NCBI GenBank assembly: GCA_015659035.1
Contig: DQNS01000001.1
Coordinates: forward strand, 1-64,000
Source of the DNA: Acidobacteriota bacterium
Lineage (GTDB): Bacteria > Acidobacteriota > Vicinamibacteria > Vicinamibacterales > UBA8438
Length of the DNA: 64,000 nucleotides
Direction of reading: 5' to 3'
The number at the start of each line of letters is the position of its first letter. The first letter of the stretch is position 1. The notes beneath the pieces were generated by a model. That model was not told the origin of the DNA and did no database searches. It was given only the letters and a program-made list of their open reading frames with translations. Position numbers and translations under genes: made by a program. This document shows, piece by piece, positions 11,164 through 20,955 of this stretch.

Positions 11164-13602
11164 CTATTCGTAGCGCAGCGCGTCCATCGGGTTGACGCGG
11201 GTGGCGCGGCGGACGGGGACGTAGCAGGCCACGATGGCAACCGTGACCAGCACCACCGGCACGGTGATGAGAGTCGGCAGGTCGAGGGTCGTGACGCCGA
11301 AGAGCAGGCTCTCGAGCGCACGGGTCGTTACAAGCGCGCCCGCCAGTCCGAACGCCACCCCCACACCGACGAGCAGCGCGCCTTGCCGGACCACCAGGTT
11401 GCGGATGCGACCGCCGTCGGCGCCCAGCGCCATCCGCAAGCCGATCTCGCGGCTGCGCCGGGAGACCGTGTAGGCGAGCACCCCGTAGATGCCCACCATC
11501 GCCAGAGCCAACGCACCGGCGGCAAACACGCCGAGCACGAGGGCGTAGAACCGGGGCTGCGCCACCGACGACGAGAGCCGGGCCTCCATGGTCATGACGT
11601 TGTCAATCGGCAGGCTCGGATTCAGGTCGAGGATGTCCTGGCGGAGGAACGGCACCAGCGCGAGCGGGTCACCGGTGGTGCGCGCCACGATGCTGGCGCG
11701 CGGTGCACCCTGCCCGCTCAACGATTGCCGATAGGAGAAATAGAGCTCCGGCTGGGGCCGGCTGTCGAGACCGCGGTGGTGGACATCGCCCACGACGCCG
11801 ACGATCTCGGTCGGTTCGCCCCGACCCAGATTCAGACGCTGGCCCACGACCTCTTCTCCTGGGAAATAGGCGCTCGCGAACGCCTCGTTCACGACAAACA
11901 CTCTCGGGCTGCTGTCGGTGTCCTGATCGGTGACGAACCGTCCCGCAACGAGGCGCAGACCCATGGCGTCAAGATAGCCGGGGCTGACCAGCTGCGGCCG
12001 AGCCGCCGTCATCTCCTCGCGGCTGGTCGGCGCCGCCTGTCCCTGAATGCGAAACGCGATAAGTGATTCACCCGGTGTGAGCGGCAATGACGACACGAGA
12101 CCCACCGCTTCGACGCCGGGACGCCCGGCCGTGCGCTCGAGCACCTGATCGAAGAGGGCATTGGCCGCCGTCAGGTCGGAGTACTGCGGTCGCGGTAAGT
12201 TGAGCTCGACGGTTAGCACATTCGTGGGGTCGAACCCAGGGTCGACCGTCGCCAGGGTCACGAAGCTGCGCACCAGCAAGCCGGCGCCGACCAGCAGCAT
12301 CAACGCCAGCGCAACCTCGGCAACCACCAGCGCGCTCCGTGTGCGGTTGCCGCGGCGAAACCGAAAGCCCCCCATCTGCGCGGCGCCTTCGTTCAGCGCC
12401 CGGACCAGATCGAAGCGCGACGCCTGTAGGGCGGGCACCGTGCCGAAGAGCACGCCTGCGCCGACCGAGGCCGCCAGCGCGAACGCCAGCACGGTTGCGT
12501 CGATCCCGGCCTCGCCGAGTCCGGGGATGCCGGCCGGCGCGAACGACGGCAGCACGCCGAGAATCCAGTAGGCCGCCGCGAGACCCAGCCCCCCCCCGAT
12601 GACGCTGAGAGCGACGCTCTCGGTGACCAGCTGTCGTATCAGGCGACCGCGACCGGCGCCGATCGCCGCTCGGACGGCGAGCTCGCGCTGCCGGGCGGCG
12701 CCCCGCGCCAGCAGCAGATTCGCGAGGTTCGCCGTCGCGATCAGGAGCACAAAGCCGACGGCGGCCATCAAGGCGAGGAGCGCCGGCCGCACGTCACCGA
12801 CCATCTCGTCATGGAAACCCACCAGACGCAGTGTCGGCGCGGCCATGCCGGGCGCCAGCGGCGCCTGCCGGCCAACAATGGTCTGGCCTTCGGCCTCAGC
12901 CTGCGCCAGCGAGACGCCGTCCTTGAGCCGCGCGAGGCCGGAGAAGGCGATGATGAACCGCTGGCCGGGGCGTTGTTGCGGCGTCGTCAGGGTCAGCGGT
13001 ATCCAGATCTCGGTCTCGCGGTCCGGAAAGTAGAAACCCTCGGGCATGACGCCGATAACGGAATAGCTCACGTCATCGAGCGTGATCAGACGGCCGAGGA
13101 CGCGCGGGTCCGCGTCGTGCCGGGTCTGCCACCGGGCGTAGCTCAACACCGCGACCGGTTGAGCGGCCGACGCTTCCTCGTCCTCGGTGAACACCCGGCC
13201 GAGCCAGGCTGTCGCGCGCAGCAGCGGGAAGAGCGCAGGCGAGACCGCGGCCCCCCGCACCCGCACCGGCTCAGATTCATCCTGATACGTGAACGAGCGG
13301 CCGGTGTACCCGGCGATCTGGTCGATGGCCTGAGGATTCTCGCGCCACGCCTCCAACGTGTCGCTCGTCATGAACGCCGGCATCTCCCGCCCGCGATTCA
13401 TCGGGTGCTCTTCCTGTATCCGGACGAGACGGTCGGCGTCGGGGTATGGCAGCGGACGCAGCAGCGTTGCGTTGACCACACCAAACACCGCCGTCGTGGC
13501 CCCGATGCCCAGCGTGAGGGTGCCCAGCGCCACGGCGGTGAACCCGGGGCTCTTGATCAGCACCCGCAGGCCGTGCCGGATGTCCTGGAGGAAGGTATCC
13601 AT
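11164..13602 (-). CDS. ABC transporter permease, ADOP/MacB-FtsX type
   Basis: MDTFLQDIRHGLRVLIKSPGFTAVALGTLTLGIGATTAVFGVVNATLLRPLPYPDADRLV; two FtsX-like halves; C-terminal RRATRVNPMDALRYE. Confidence 0.93.
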   Translation of the reverse strand: MDTFLQDIRHGLRVLIKSPGFTAVALGTLTLGIGATTAVFGVVNATLLRPLPYPDADRLVRIQEEHPMNRGREMPAFMTSDTLEAWRENPQAIDQIAGYTGRSFTYQDESEPVRVRGAAVSPALFPLLRATAWLGRVFTEDEEASAAQPVAVLSYARWQTRHDADPRVLGRLITLDDVSYSVIGVMPEGFYFPDRETEIWIPLTLTTPQQRPGQRFIIAFSGLARLKDGVSLAQAEAEGQTIVGRQAPLAPGMAAPTLRLVGFHDEMVGDVRPALLALMAAVGFVLLIATANLANLLLARGAARQRELAVRAAIGAGRGRLIRQLVTESVALSVIGGGLGLAAAYWILGVLPSFAPAGIPGLGEAGIDATVLAFALAASVGAGVLFGTVPALQASRFDLVRALNEGAAQMGGFRFRRGNRTRSALVVAEVALALMLLVGAGLLVRSFVTLATVDPGFDPTNVLTVELNLPRPQYSDLTAANALFDQVLERTAGRPGVEAVGLVSSLPLTPGESLIAFRIQGQAAPTSREEMTAARPQLVSPGYLDAMGLRLVAGRFVTDQDTDSSPRVFVVNEAFASAYFPGEEVVGQRLNLGRGEPTEIVGVVGDVHHRGLDSRPQPELYFSYRQSLSGQGAPRASIVARTTGDPLALVPFLRQDILDLNPSLPIDNVMTMEARLSSSVAQPRFYALVLGVFAAGALALAMVGIYGVLAYTVSRRSREIGLRMALGADGGRIRNLVVRQGALLVGVGVAFGLAGALVTTRALESLLFGVTTLDLPTLITVPVVLVTVAIVACYVPVRRATRVNPMDALRYE

Positions 13603-13726
13603 GTCAGTGATTCAGAAGACGGCCTTCGTGGCGTCGCGCTCTTCAGACGCCACGGCGCCACAGAAAGTCGACGGCCGTCCCGAGAAAACCCGGCATCGAG
13701 ACCTCATCCTGGTAGGATGACCCATC

Positions 13727-14212
13727 TTGACTGGTAGGATGGCATATTTTCAGTTGATGAGCATGGGGAGCAGCGATATGACACCACGGTTTCGGTCCGG
13801 AGGCAGGCTCGCGCTGGCACTCGTGGCATCGGCCATTTTCGTGTGGCTGCTGGTCGGCCAGCAGTCCCCCACCGCAGCGGCGCAGACCAACTTCGTCGGT
13901 GGCTCGCCGAGCCGGCCCGACTCGTCCGACATCCGGGCCCTCAGGTTACGGTTCGAGCCGGGCTCCCGATCGAACTGGCACAGCCACAGCAACTGGCAGA
14001 TCATCGCGGCCGAGGAGGGGCGTGGGCGCACGCAGGTGCGTGGTGAGCCGATGCAGGAGATGCTGCCCGGTGAGCCGGCGGTCTTTGCCGGCGCCGGTGT
14101 GGTGCACTGGCACGGCGCGGCGCCCGACGAGCACGTCGTGCAGCTGACGTTCATCAGCGGCCAGGCCACCTGGCACGAGCCGGTCAGCGACGACGACTAC
14201 CTGGGGCGGTAA
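13727..14212 (+). CDS. Cupin domain-containing protein
   Basis: LRLRFEPGSRSNWHSHSNWQIIAAEEGRGRTQVRG...GAGVVHWHGAAPDEHVVQLTFI; start may be a downstream ATG (MTPRF...). Confidence 0.8.
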   Translation: MTGRMAYFQLMSMGSSDMTPRFRSGGRLALALVASAIFVWLLVGQQSPTAAAQTNFVGGSPSRPDSSDIRALRLRFEPGSRSNWHSHSNWQIIAAEEGRGRTQVRGEPMQEMLPGEPAVFAGAGVVHWHGAAPDEHVVQLTFISGQATWHEPVSDDDYLGR

Positions 14213-14317
14213 AGCAGGCGGCCGTCACTCGACCGCCTAGCGGGCTTCGGGCTTCGAGCGCTCCGGGCCATGACCCGGCCGCAGGCCCGACACGTCGTAG
14301 AAAGCGGGTTGAAAGAG

Positions 14318-15727
14318 ATGAACCGAACCGTTCGCGTTATCGGCGTGATTCTTCTCATGCTGGTCGGTGCCGCCACCGTGGCGATCGTCACGCTCTCGGC
14401 CAAGGACTGGCCGCAGTGGCGCGGCGCCGAGCGGCTCGGTCTGTGGACCGAGACGGGGATCCTGGAAGAGTTCCCGGACGGGGGGCTGACGGTGACCTGG
14501 CGGGTACCGATCAACGGTGGGTACTCCGGTCCGGCGGTCGCCGACGGCCGCGTGTTCGTGCTGGACTACGTGGAGACCGAGGCCCGCGTCATGAACGGCA
14601 CGGAGCGCCTGCTCGCCCTGAGCGAGGAGACGGGCGAGGTGCTCTGGACCCACGAGTGGGCGACGACCTACCGGATGCTGATGTTCACCTACGCCACCGG
14701 CCCGCGCGCCACCCCCACGGTGGACGGTGACCGGGTCTACGTCACCGGCTCCACCGGCCGGATCTTCTGCCTCGACGCCGAGACCGGCGACGTCGTCTGG
14801 GACAAGGACACGGTCGCGGAGTACGACACGAACATCCCGGTCTGGGGCACCTCGAGCGCGCCGCTGGTCGACGGCGACCGGGTGATCTTTCTCGTCGGCG
14901 GCGAGCCTGACGCTCTGGTGATGGCGTTCGACAAGCACACCGGCGAGGAGGTCTGGCGGGCGCTCGAGAGCCGGACGGAAATGGGCTACACGCAGCCGCT
15001 CATCATCCAGGCGGGCGGCGCTCGCCAGCTGATTGTCTGGCACCCACGCGGGCTCTCCTCGCTCAACCCCGAGACGGGTGAGCTGTACTGGGAAGAGGAG
15101 TTCACGGGACGCGCAAACATGACGGTGGCCGACGCGGTCAAGAGCGGCTCGTATCTGTTCGTGTCGGGGTTCTACAGCGGGTCGCTGATGATGCGGCTCG
15201 ACCTGGACCGCCCGGCCGCCACCGCGCTCTGGAAGGGGAAGAACAACCGGGTGCTGGAAAACGGTATCGAGGTAGCCGAGACCTCCGGGCTGCACTCGGT
15301 GATGACGACACCGCTCGTCGTCGGCGACTACATCTACGGCATCGGCAGCCACGGCCAGGTACGCGGGCTGCTGGCCGAGACCGGCGAACGGGTCTGGGAA
15401 GCCGAAGGGCTGACGACCCGGAACCGCTGGGGGTCCGCCTACTTCATCAAGCACGAGGACCGCTACTTCGTCTACAACGAGAACGGCGACCTCATCATCG
15501 TGCGGTTCAGCCCCGACGGTTACGTGGAGCTCGACCGAACCCATCTGCTGAACCCGACCTCGCGGTCCGGCTACGGCGGCGCGCGGCCCGGGTCCCGAGG
15601 GCGCGTCAGTCACGGTCAGAGCGACCGTCTGGTGGTCTGGGCGCACCCCGCGTTCGCCAACCGCCACATCGTGCTGCGCAACGACGAGGAGATCATCCGC
15701 GTGTCGATGGACGTGAACGACTACTGA
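14318..15727 (+). CDS. PQQ-binding-like beta-propeller repeat protein (BamB-like)
   Basis: DWPQWRGAERLGLWTETGILEEFPDGGLTVTWRVPINGGYSGPAVADGRVFV and repeated propeller blades; start trimmed to MNRTVRVIGVILL. Confidence 0.87.
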   Translation: MNRTVRVIGVILLMLVGAATVAIVTLSAKDWPQWRGAERLGLWTETGILEEFPDGGLTVTWRVPINGGYSGPAVADGRVFVLDYVETEARVMNGTERLLALSEETGEVLWTHEWATTYRMLMFTYATGPRATPTVDGDRVYVTGSTGRIFCLDAETGDVVWDKDTVAEYDTNIPVWGTSSAPLVDGDRVIFLVGGEPDALVMAFDKHTGEEVWRALESRTEMGYTQPLIIQAGGARQLIVWHPRGLSSLNPETGELYWEEEFTGRANMTVADAVKSGSYLFVSGFYSGSLMMRLDLDRPAATALWKGKNNRVLENGIEVAETSGLHSVMTTPLVVGDYIYGIGSHGQVRGLLAETGERVWEAEGLTTRNRWGSAYFIKHEDRYFVYNENGDLIIVRFSPDGYVELDRTHLLNPTSRSGYGGARPGSRGRVSHGQSDRLVVWAHPAFANRHIVLRNDEEIIRVSMDVNDY

Positions 15728-15746
15728 TCCACGATACGATTGCGCG

Positions 15747-16340
15747 ATGTCCCTGTGGCGAGTGCACTCCAGCCACGCCCCCGGCGACCCAGGTCGCCTC
15801 GCGGTCACCCTCGGCGTCGTCCTCCTGGGCACCCTCCCGCTCCTCGCGGAACAGCTTCCGCCCGGGCTACGGGAGCAGGCGGAGCGGGGAGACGCCGTCG
15901 CGCAAACGGAGCTGGGTAGCCGGTACTACGCGGGTCGGGGTGTCCCCCCGGACGATACCGAGGCGGCGCGGTGGATCCGAATGGCGGCCGAACAGGGGCA
16001 CGCCCCCGCGCAGTACGACCTGGGTCTGCTGTATTTCAGGAGCCGCGGGGTGCGTGGTGACGATGCGGAGGCCGCGACGTGGTACCGCCGGGCGGCCGAG
16101 CAAGGGTACGCCCCTGCGCAGGGGGGCCTCGGGTACATGTTCGCGTACGGCGCTGGAGTCGACGAGAATCACGCCCTGGCATACATGTGGCTCGAGCTGG
16201 CCTTGACCGGCGCGACCGACGACTTCACAAGAAGGCTCTATGCCCAGCAGCGCGACGAGCTCGCGGGGCGGATGAGCCCGGAACAGATTGTCGAGGGCAA
16301 ACGTCTGACCCGGGAGTGGAAACCGAGGGCCGAGCCGTGA
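15747..16340 (+). CDS. Sel1-like (TPR) repeat protein
   Basis: Repeats GDAVAQTELGSRYYAGRGVPPDDTEAARWIRMAAEQGHAPAQYDLGLLYFRSRGVRGDDAEAATWYRRAAEQGYAPAQ. Confidence 0.9.
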   Translation: MSLWRVHSSHAPGDPGRLAVTLGVVLLGTLPLLAEQLPPGLREQAERGDAVAQTELGSRYYAGRGVPPDDTEAARWIRMAAEQGHAPAQYDLGLLYFRSRGVRGDDAEAATWYRRAAEQGYAPAQGGLGYMFAYGAGVDENHALAYMWLELALTGATDDFTRRLYAQQRDELAGRMSPEQIVEGKRLTREWKPRAEP

Positions 16341-16365
16341 GGCGACCCGATCCCAGGAGGATTTC

Positions 16366-18072
16366 ATGTCTACCTACACCCGGAAAGAGTTCCTCGGGCT
16401 GAGCGCGGTACTGGCCGGCGGCGTCGGCTGCGCAGGGCTCCCGGACACCGAGGCCCAGGAGACCGGGGCTCGTGGCGGGCAACAGCCGGACCTGGCGCTG
16501 GTCAACGGGCGGGTCTACACCATCGACGACGCCACGCCGCAGGCCGAGGCGTTCGCGGTCGCGCAGGGGCGGTTCATCGCGGTCGGGAGCACCGATGACA
16601 TCCGCAACCTGGTCGGGCCGAATACCGAGGTGATCGACGCCGAAGGGATGACGGTCACACCCGGCTTCATCGACACGCACTGTCATCCGAGCGGGGTGAA
16701 CGAGCTGTACGGCGTCAACACGAACCTGCGCACGGTGGCCGAGATCCAGGCCGCGCTCCGGGCGAAGGCGGCCGAGACCCCGCCCGGCTACTGGGTCAGC
16801 GGCTTCATGTTCGACGACACGAAGGTGGTCGACGGGCCGCTCCACCGGACCCATCTCGACGAGGCGGTGCCGGACCATCCGGTCAACGTGGCACACCGCG
16901 GCGGGCACACCAACTGGTACAACAGCGCGGCGTTCGCGCTGGCGGGGATCACGCGAGACACGCCGGATCCGCCGGATGGACGCTTCACCCGCGACGCCGA
17001 TGGCGAGCTGGCGGGGATGGTGGCCGAGAACGCCCGGGGCGTGTTCAACGGCGTCGGCCGGCGCGACGAGCTGACCCCGGACCAGCGACGCGCGCGCGCG
17101 CGTGAGGGGATGGCGCACATCTCCACGCTGCTGACCGCCGCCGGGCTGACCACCGTCCACGACGCGGGCGCGAGCCGCGGCAAGCTGGTCGCCTATCAGG
17201 ACGCTTACACGGCGGGCGAGCTGCGCCATCGCGCCTACATCATGATTCGCGGCGCCTACCAGGCACTGCGCAACGCCGGCATCTCGACCGGATTCGGCGA
17301 CGAGTGGGTGCGGATCGGCGGCGTCAAGTACGCCGCCGACGGGTCCGCCTCCGAGCGCACCATGCGAATGAGCACGCCGTTCGAGGGCCGACCGGACGAC
17401 TACGGCATTCTGACGATGTCACAGGAGGAGATCCACGAGGTCGTAGAGGACGCGCACCGCAACAACTGGCAGATCGGGATCCACGCCAACGGCGACGTCA
17501 CGATCGACATGGTGTTGAACGCCTACGAGCGCGTCCTCACGCAGTGGCCGCATCCCGACCGGCGGCACCGGATCGAGCACTGCTCGCTGGTGAACCCCCA
17601 GCTCCTTCAGCGGATCAAGGACACCGGCACGATCCCGACGCCGTTCTGGACCTACGTGCACTTCCACGGCGAGAAGTGGCAGGCGTATGGAGCAGAGAGA
17701 ATGGAGTGGATGTTCGCACACCGGTCGTTTCTCGACTACGACATTCTGGTGCCGGGCGCGTCCGACTACACGCCGGGACCGTTCGAACCGCTGATGGCGA
17801 TTCAGAGCATGGTGACACGGAAGGACTTCGACGGGCAGGTGTGGGGCGGCAATCAACGCGTGACGGTCGACGAGGCGCTGCGCATCGCGACCATCCACGG
17901 CGCCCGAGCGTCCTACGAGGAGCACGTCAAGGGGTCGATCGCCGCCGGCAAGCTGGCCGATTTCGTGATGCTCGAGCGTGATCCGCACGAGGTGGACCCG
18001 GACGACATCAAGAACATCGCCATCGTCCGCACCGTGGTGGGCGGCCGCACGGTGTATCCGGCGACGACATGA
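16366..18072 (+). CDS. Amidohydrolase family protein
   Basis: PDLALVNGRVYTIDDATPQAEAFAVAQGRFIAVGS, VTPGFIDTHCHP, IGIHANGDVTIDMVLNAYE; signal-like N-terminus. Confidence 0.92.
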   Translation: MSTYTRKEFLGLSAVLAGGVGCAGLPDTEAQETGARGGQQPDLALVNGRVYTIDDATPQAEAFAVAQGRFIAVGSTDDIRNLVGPNTEVIDAEGMTVTPGFIDTHCHPSGVNELYGVNTNLRTVAEIQAALRAKAAETPPGYWVSGFMFDDTKVVDGPLHRTHLDEAVPDHPVNVAHRGGHTNWYNSAAFALAGITRDTPDPPDGRFTRDADGELAGMVAENARGVFNGVGRRDELTPDQRRARAREGMAHISTLLTAAGLTTVHDAGASRGKLVAYQDAYTAGELRHRAYIMIRGAYQALRNAGISTGFGDEWVRIGGVKYAADGSASERTMRMSTPFEGRPDDYGILTMSQEEIHEVVEDAHRNNWQIGIHANGDVTIDMVLNAYERVLTQWPHPDRRHRIEHCSLVNPQLLQRIKDTGTIPTPFWTYVHFHGEKWQAYGAERMEWMFAHRSFLDYDILVPGASDYTPGPFEPLMAIQSMVTRKDFDGQVWGGNQRVTVDEALRIATIHGARASYEEHVKGSIAAGKLADFVMLERDPHEVDPDDIKNIAIVRTVVGGRTVYPATT

Positions 18073-18124
18073 AGCGTATAATCTCTGCTCGTTCAGTCCT
18101 TGATTCGATGACCAGGAGGTTGGA

Positions 18125-18829
18125 ATGAAGCTTCGGTTCGCATCAGCACTCGCCGTCGTCCTGCTCGTCGTCGGTCTCGTGTCGACCGCGACGGCACAAC
18201 GGTCGAACGACCCGACGCGGTGGGCGGACGCCATCGCAGCCTTCGACGCCGACGCCGCCTCGCGCCCCGAGGGCGCCATCGTGCTCACCGGTAGCTCCAG
18301 CTTTGCGCGCTGGCGAACCATGGAGGCGGATCTGGCGCCGCTCACCGTCGTCCCTCGGGGGTTCGGCGGCAGCACCATGGCCGACGTGCTCCACTGGGTC
18401 GACCGGCTGGTAATGCCCTACAAGCCGCGCGCGGTGGTCCTGTACGAGGGCGACAACGACACCTTCCGTGGGGTGTCTCCGATGAAGGTCGCCGGCGAGC
18501 TGAAGCAGATCATCTCGGAAATCCACGCCGCCCTGCCGGACACCCGCGTGTATGTGCTCTCGGTGAAGCCGAGCTTGGCCCGCGTGTCGGTCTGGAACGA
18601 GGCGCAGAAGACCACCGAGCTCTACAAGCAGATCGCCGCCAGCGACGACCGGCTGCACTTTATCGACGTCGCCACGCCGTTCCTCAAGGCAGACGGCACA
18701 GTGATGGACGACGTCTTCGTCGACGACGGCCTGCACCTCAACGACAAGGGCAACAAGATCTGGGCGGCGGCCATCAAGTCGGCGCTGATGGAGATCGAAG
18801 CGCAGTACGAATCGACCAACAACGAGTGA
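18125..18829 (+). CDS. SGNH/GDSL hydrolase family protein
   Basis: IVLTGSSSFARWRTMEADLAPLTVVPRGFGGSTMADVLHW, VVLYEGDNDTFRG, DGLHLNDKGNKIWAAAI. Confidence 0.85.
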   Translation: MKLRFASALAVVLLVVGLVSTATAQRSNDPTRWADAIAAFDADAASRPEGAIVLTGSSSFARWRTMEADLAPLTVVPRGFGGSTMADVLHWVDRLVMPYKPRAVVLYEGDNDTFRGVSPMKVAGELKQIISEIHAALPDTRVYVLSVKPSLARVSVWNEAQKTTELYKQIAASDDRLHFIDVATPFLKADGTVMDDVFVDDGLHLNDKGNKIWAAAIKSALMEIEAQYESTNNE

Positions 18830-18910
18830 GCCCGCCCGGGGGATGTCCCCTCCCGGTTGCCTTCTGGGCTTTCGGCGATCGGCTCTTGGCGCTCAGGGCC
18901 GCCGGATGGT

Positions 18911-18974
18911 CGCGGAGTGGGGCCTTGGGGGTCCACGCAAAGCGCCCGCGGGGGCTCGGGGCGCAGTCCCGTCT
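18911..18974 (+). repeat. 64-bp GC-rich dispersed repeat, copy A
   Basis: CGCGGAGTGGGGCCTTGGGGGTCCACGCAAAGCGCCCGCGGGGGCTCGGGGCGCAGTCCCGTCT; same length and aligned to the reverse complement of 26489..26552. Confidence 0.75.
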
Positions 18975-18976
18975 GA

Positions 18977-20137
18977 TTAGGGATGCGTCCCCCACATGAG
19001 CTCGGCGACGAACCCGGCGGGAATCCCCACCACCAGCAGCGCCATGCTGATCAGCAGGAACCGCGAGTAGATCGGCACCTTGACGGCGCGGTGTGACAGC
19101 TCGACCCGCACCGTCTCGGCCTCGTCGATTGCTTCGTAGGCGCGCGCCAGTCCGTCGCCGTCGGTCACATCGAAGTAGTCTCCCCCGAACTCGCGGATCG
19201 TCTCGATCAACGCCTGGGTGTTGCCCACCGGCGTGCTGACGGCCGAGGCGCGAGTCGGGCGCTGCTCGGCCGCGTTGATGAAAATCATGTACGGCACGAT
19301 GTTGCGTTTGTTCAGCTCGACGAACTCCGCCACCGGAATCTCATCCACGTCTGCGTCGGTGACGATGAGCACGGCCCGATGCGGATTGGCGCCATCCGCC
19401 ACGCTCGCCACGTCCCGGTCGAAGTGCTTCACGACCGACTGCAACGCCCGGATGATATTGGTGTTCCCCTCGCTGTCGATGATCCGGACCTTGTCCCTGG
19501 GCACGAACATCCGGTCGGTCGGTGTCCCGGACTGGGCCGCGAGGATCCGCACGATGGCGTAGGGGGCGTCCATCACCTGGAAGTAGTACAGCTCGTCATC
19601 GATGACGAAGTCGTCCACCATGTACGGAAACGACGAGAACAGCCACAGCGCCACCCGGTCGTTCTTGTCGCGCCGCATCTCGAGAAATTCGAGATGCGCC
19701 TCGCGGGCCACCTGGGCCCGCGACTTCCCGCTGCCGGGAAACTCCCACGCCATCGAGAGCGAGGTGTCGACGAGATCGATGCGCACGCGCGACTCCATGT
19801 CGCCGGTCACCTCCTCGGTCGCCGTCAGATACGGGTCGGCCATCGCGACCAGCAGCACCGCCAGCGCCAGCCCCAGCAGCAGCTTGGGCAGGTTGTAGAA
19901 GGCCCGGCCCCAGGACCCTCGCTGGAACCGCCGTTCGATCACGTGACCGGAGTGCTCTCGGCGGTGCCTGGGGGAGGTGAGCCACAGACGGACCAGCGTC
20001 AGGACCGCGACCAGGGTCACGCCGATCGACAACCAGTAGGTCATGCCGATGTCCGTATACCGAATCTGGGTGAGCTCGGTGCCCACCAGTTCGTGTGCGC
20101 GGGTGCGCAAGAAGTCCGAGAAGGGCGTCCAGTCCAT
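18977..20137 (-). CDS. VWA domain-containing membrane protein
   Basis: RVRIDLVDTSLSMAWEFPGSGKSRAQVAREAHLEFLEMRR (divergent MIDAS region), AVLIVTDADVDEIPVAEFV, TM segments at both ends. Confidence 0.75.
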   Translation of the reverse strand: MDWTPFSDFLRTRAHELVGTELTQIRYTDIGMTYWLSIGVTLVAVLTLVRLWLTSPRHRREHSGHVIERRFQRGSWGRAFYNLPKLLLGLALAVLLVAMADPYLTATEEVTGDMESRVRIDLVDTSLSMAWEFPGSGKSRAQVAREAHLEFLEMRRDKNDRVALWLFSSFPYMVDDFVIDDELYYFQVMDAPYAIVRILAAQSGTPTDRMFVPRDKVRIIDSEGNTNIIRALQSVVKHFDRDVASVADGANPHRAVLIVTDADVDEIPVAEFVELNKRNIVPYMIFINAAEQRPTRASAVSTPVGNTQALIETIREFGGDYFDVTDGDGLARAYEAIDEAETVRVELSHRAVKVPIYSRFLLISMALLVVGIPAGFVAELMWGTHP

Positions 20138-20372
20138 GGAGTGAAGGTGCCTGCGGCCGGTGGCGGCCCATCTTACAGCCCGATGCCGGCCCGTTCAAAT
20201 GTGGCAGGCCCCCGATACTTTTCTGGTTGCCAGGAGTCTAAGTGGTCAGAGAGCGCGAAATCTGCCGATTGAGTGGTCCGTGTCATGAATACGGCAGGCA
20301 CCGAGGGCGTCGCGATCGACGTCGCGCACGGCCCGCCTTGGCCGAGGAGGGAGCGAACTCATGCAGAAAAAA

Positions 20373-20402
20373 AGGCGCCCGGGGACAGATCCCCAGGCGC
20401 CT
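20373..20402 (-). terminator. Rho-independent terminator downstream of the DUF6152 gene
   Basis: Minus strand reads AGGCGCCTGGGGATCTGTCCCCGGGCGCC followed by TTTTTTT: strong hairpin plus T-tract (20366-20373). Confidence 0.88.
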
Positions 20403-20450
20403 GTGATCACGAAGGTGGCACGCGGCCCGTCCGGCGGGCGGCGCGGCGAG

Positions 20451-20906
20451 CTACCGCGGCGGCTCGGTGACGTCCCGGCCGTCACGCGGCGCCCCGGTGC
20501 CGGACGACCCCATGAAGAACTTCCGCCCGTCCTCGAAGGTCACGTCCCGCCCGTTGGCCCGGGCGGTACGGTCCTTGCTCTGGTAGCCGTCGACGACGAT
20601 CATCGAGCCGACCGGGATCGAGTCCCGCGACAGGCCTCGCCGCAGCAGCGTGTTCGGGGTGCCGCCTTCGACCATCCAGACCTGCTTGGCCCCGTCCTCA
20701 CCGGTGACCTCCACGTGAATCCAGGTGTGGGGGTTCACCCACTCCACCTTGACCACGGGACCGCGCAGCACGACCGGCCGGTTGGGGTCGAACTCGGCGC
20801 CAAAGGCGTGATGGGCGCCCACCGGCACGCCAACCGCCACCACGAGACCAACCAGGGCGACCGTCGCCACACCGAACTTCAACATCACACGGGTTTGATT
20901 GCGCAT
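20451..20906 (-). CDS. DUF6152 family secreted protein
   Basis: VGAHHAFGAEFDPNRPVVLRGPVVKVEWVNPHTWIHVEVTGEDG pattern, N-terminal hydrophobic segment. Confidence 0.8.
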   Translation of the reverse strand: MRNQTRVMLKFGVATVALVGLVVAVGVPVGAHHAFGAEFDPNRPVVLRGPVVKVEWVNPHTWIHVEVTGEDGAKQVWMVEGGTPNTLLRRGLSRDSIPVGSMIVVDGYQSKDRTARANGRDVTFEDGRKFFMGSSGTGAPRDGRDVTEPPR

Positions 20907-20955
20907 CGTACGTCTCCTGACAGTGTTGACACAGGTCTTGCCCTGATATTACCGA

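Noticed and set aside
17089-17102. (CG)7 run, potential Z-DNA
   Set aside because: Lies within the amidohydrolase coding sequence (RRARAREG) and is expected from Arg/Ala codons at this GC content.
18077-18082. TATAAT upstream of the SGNH hydrolase as a promoter
   Set aside because: Perfect -10 hexamer but no convincing -35 at 16-18 bp; partly an expected AT-rich intergenic match. Not reported as a feature.
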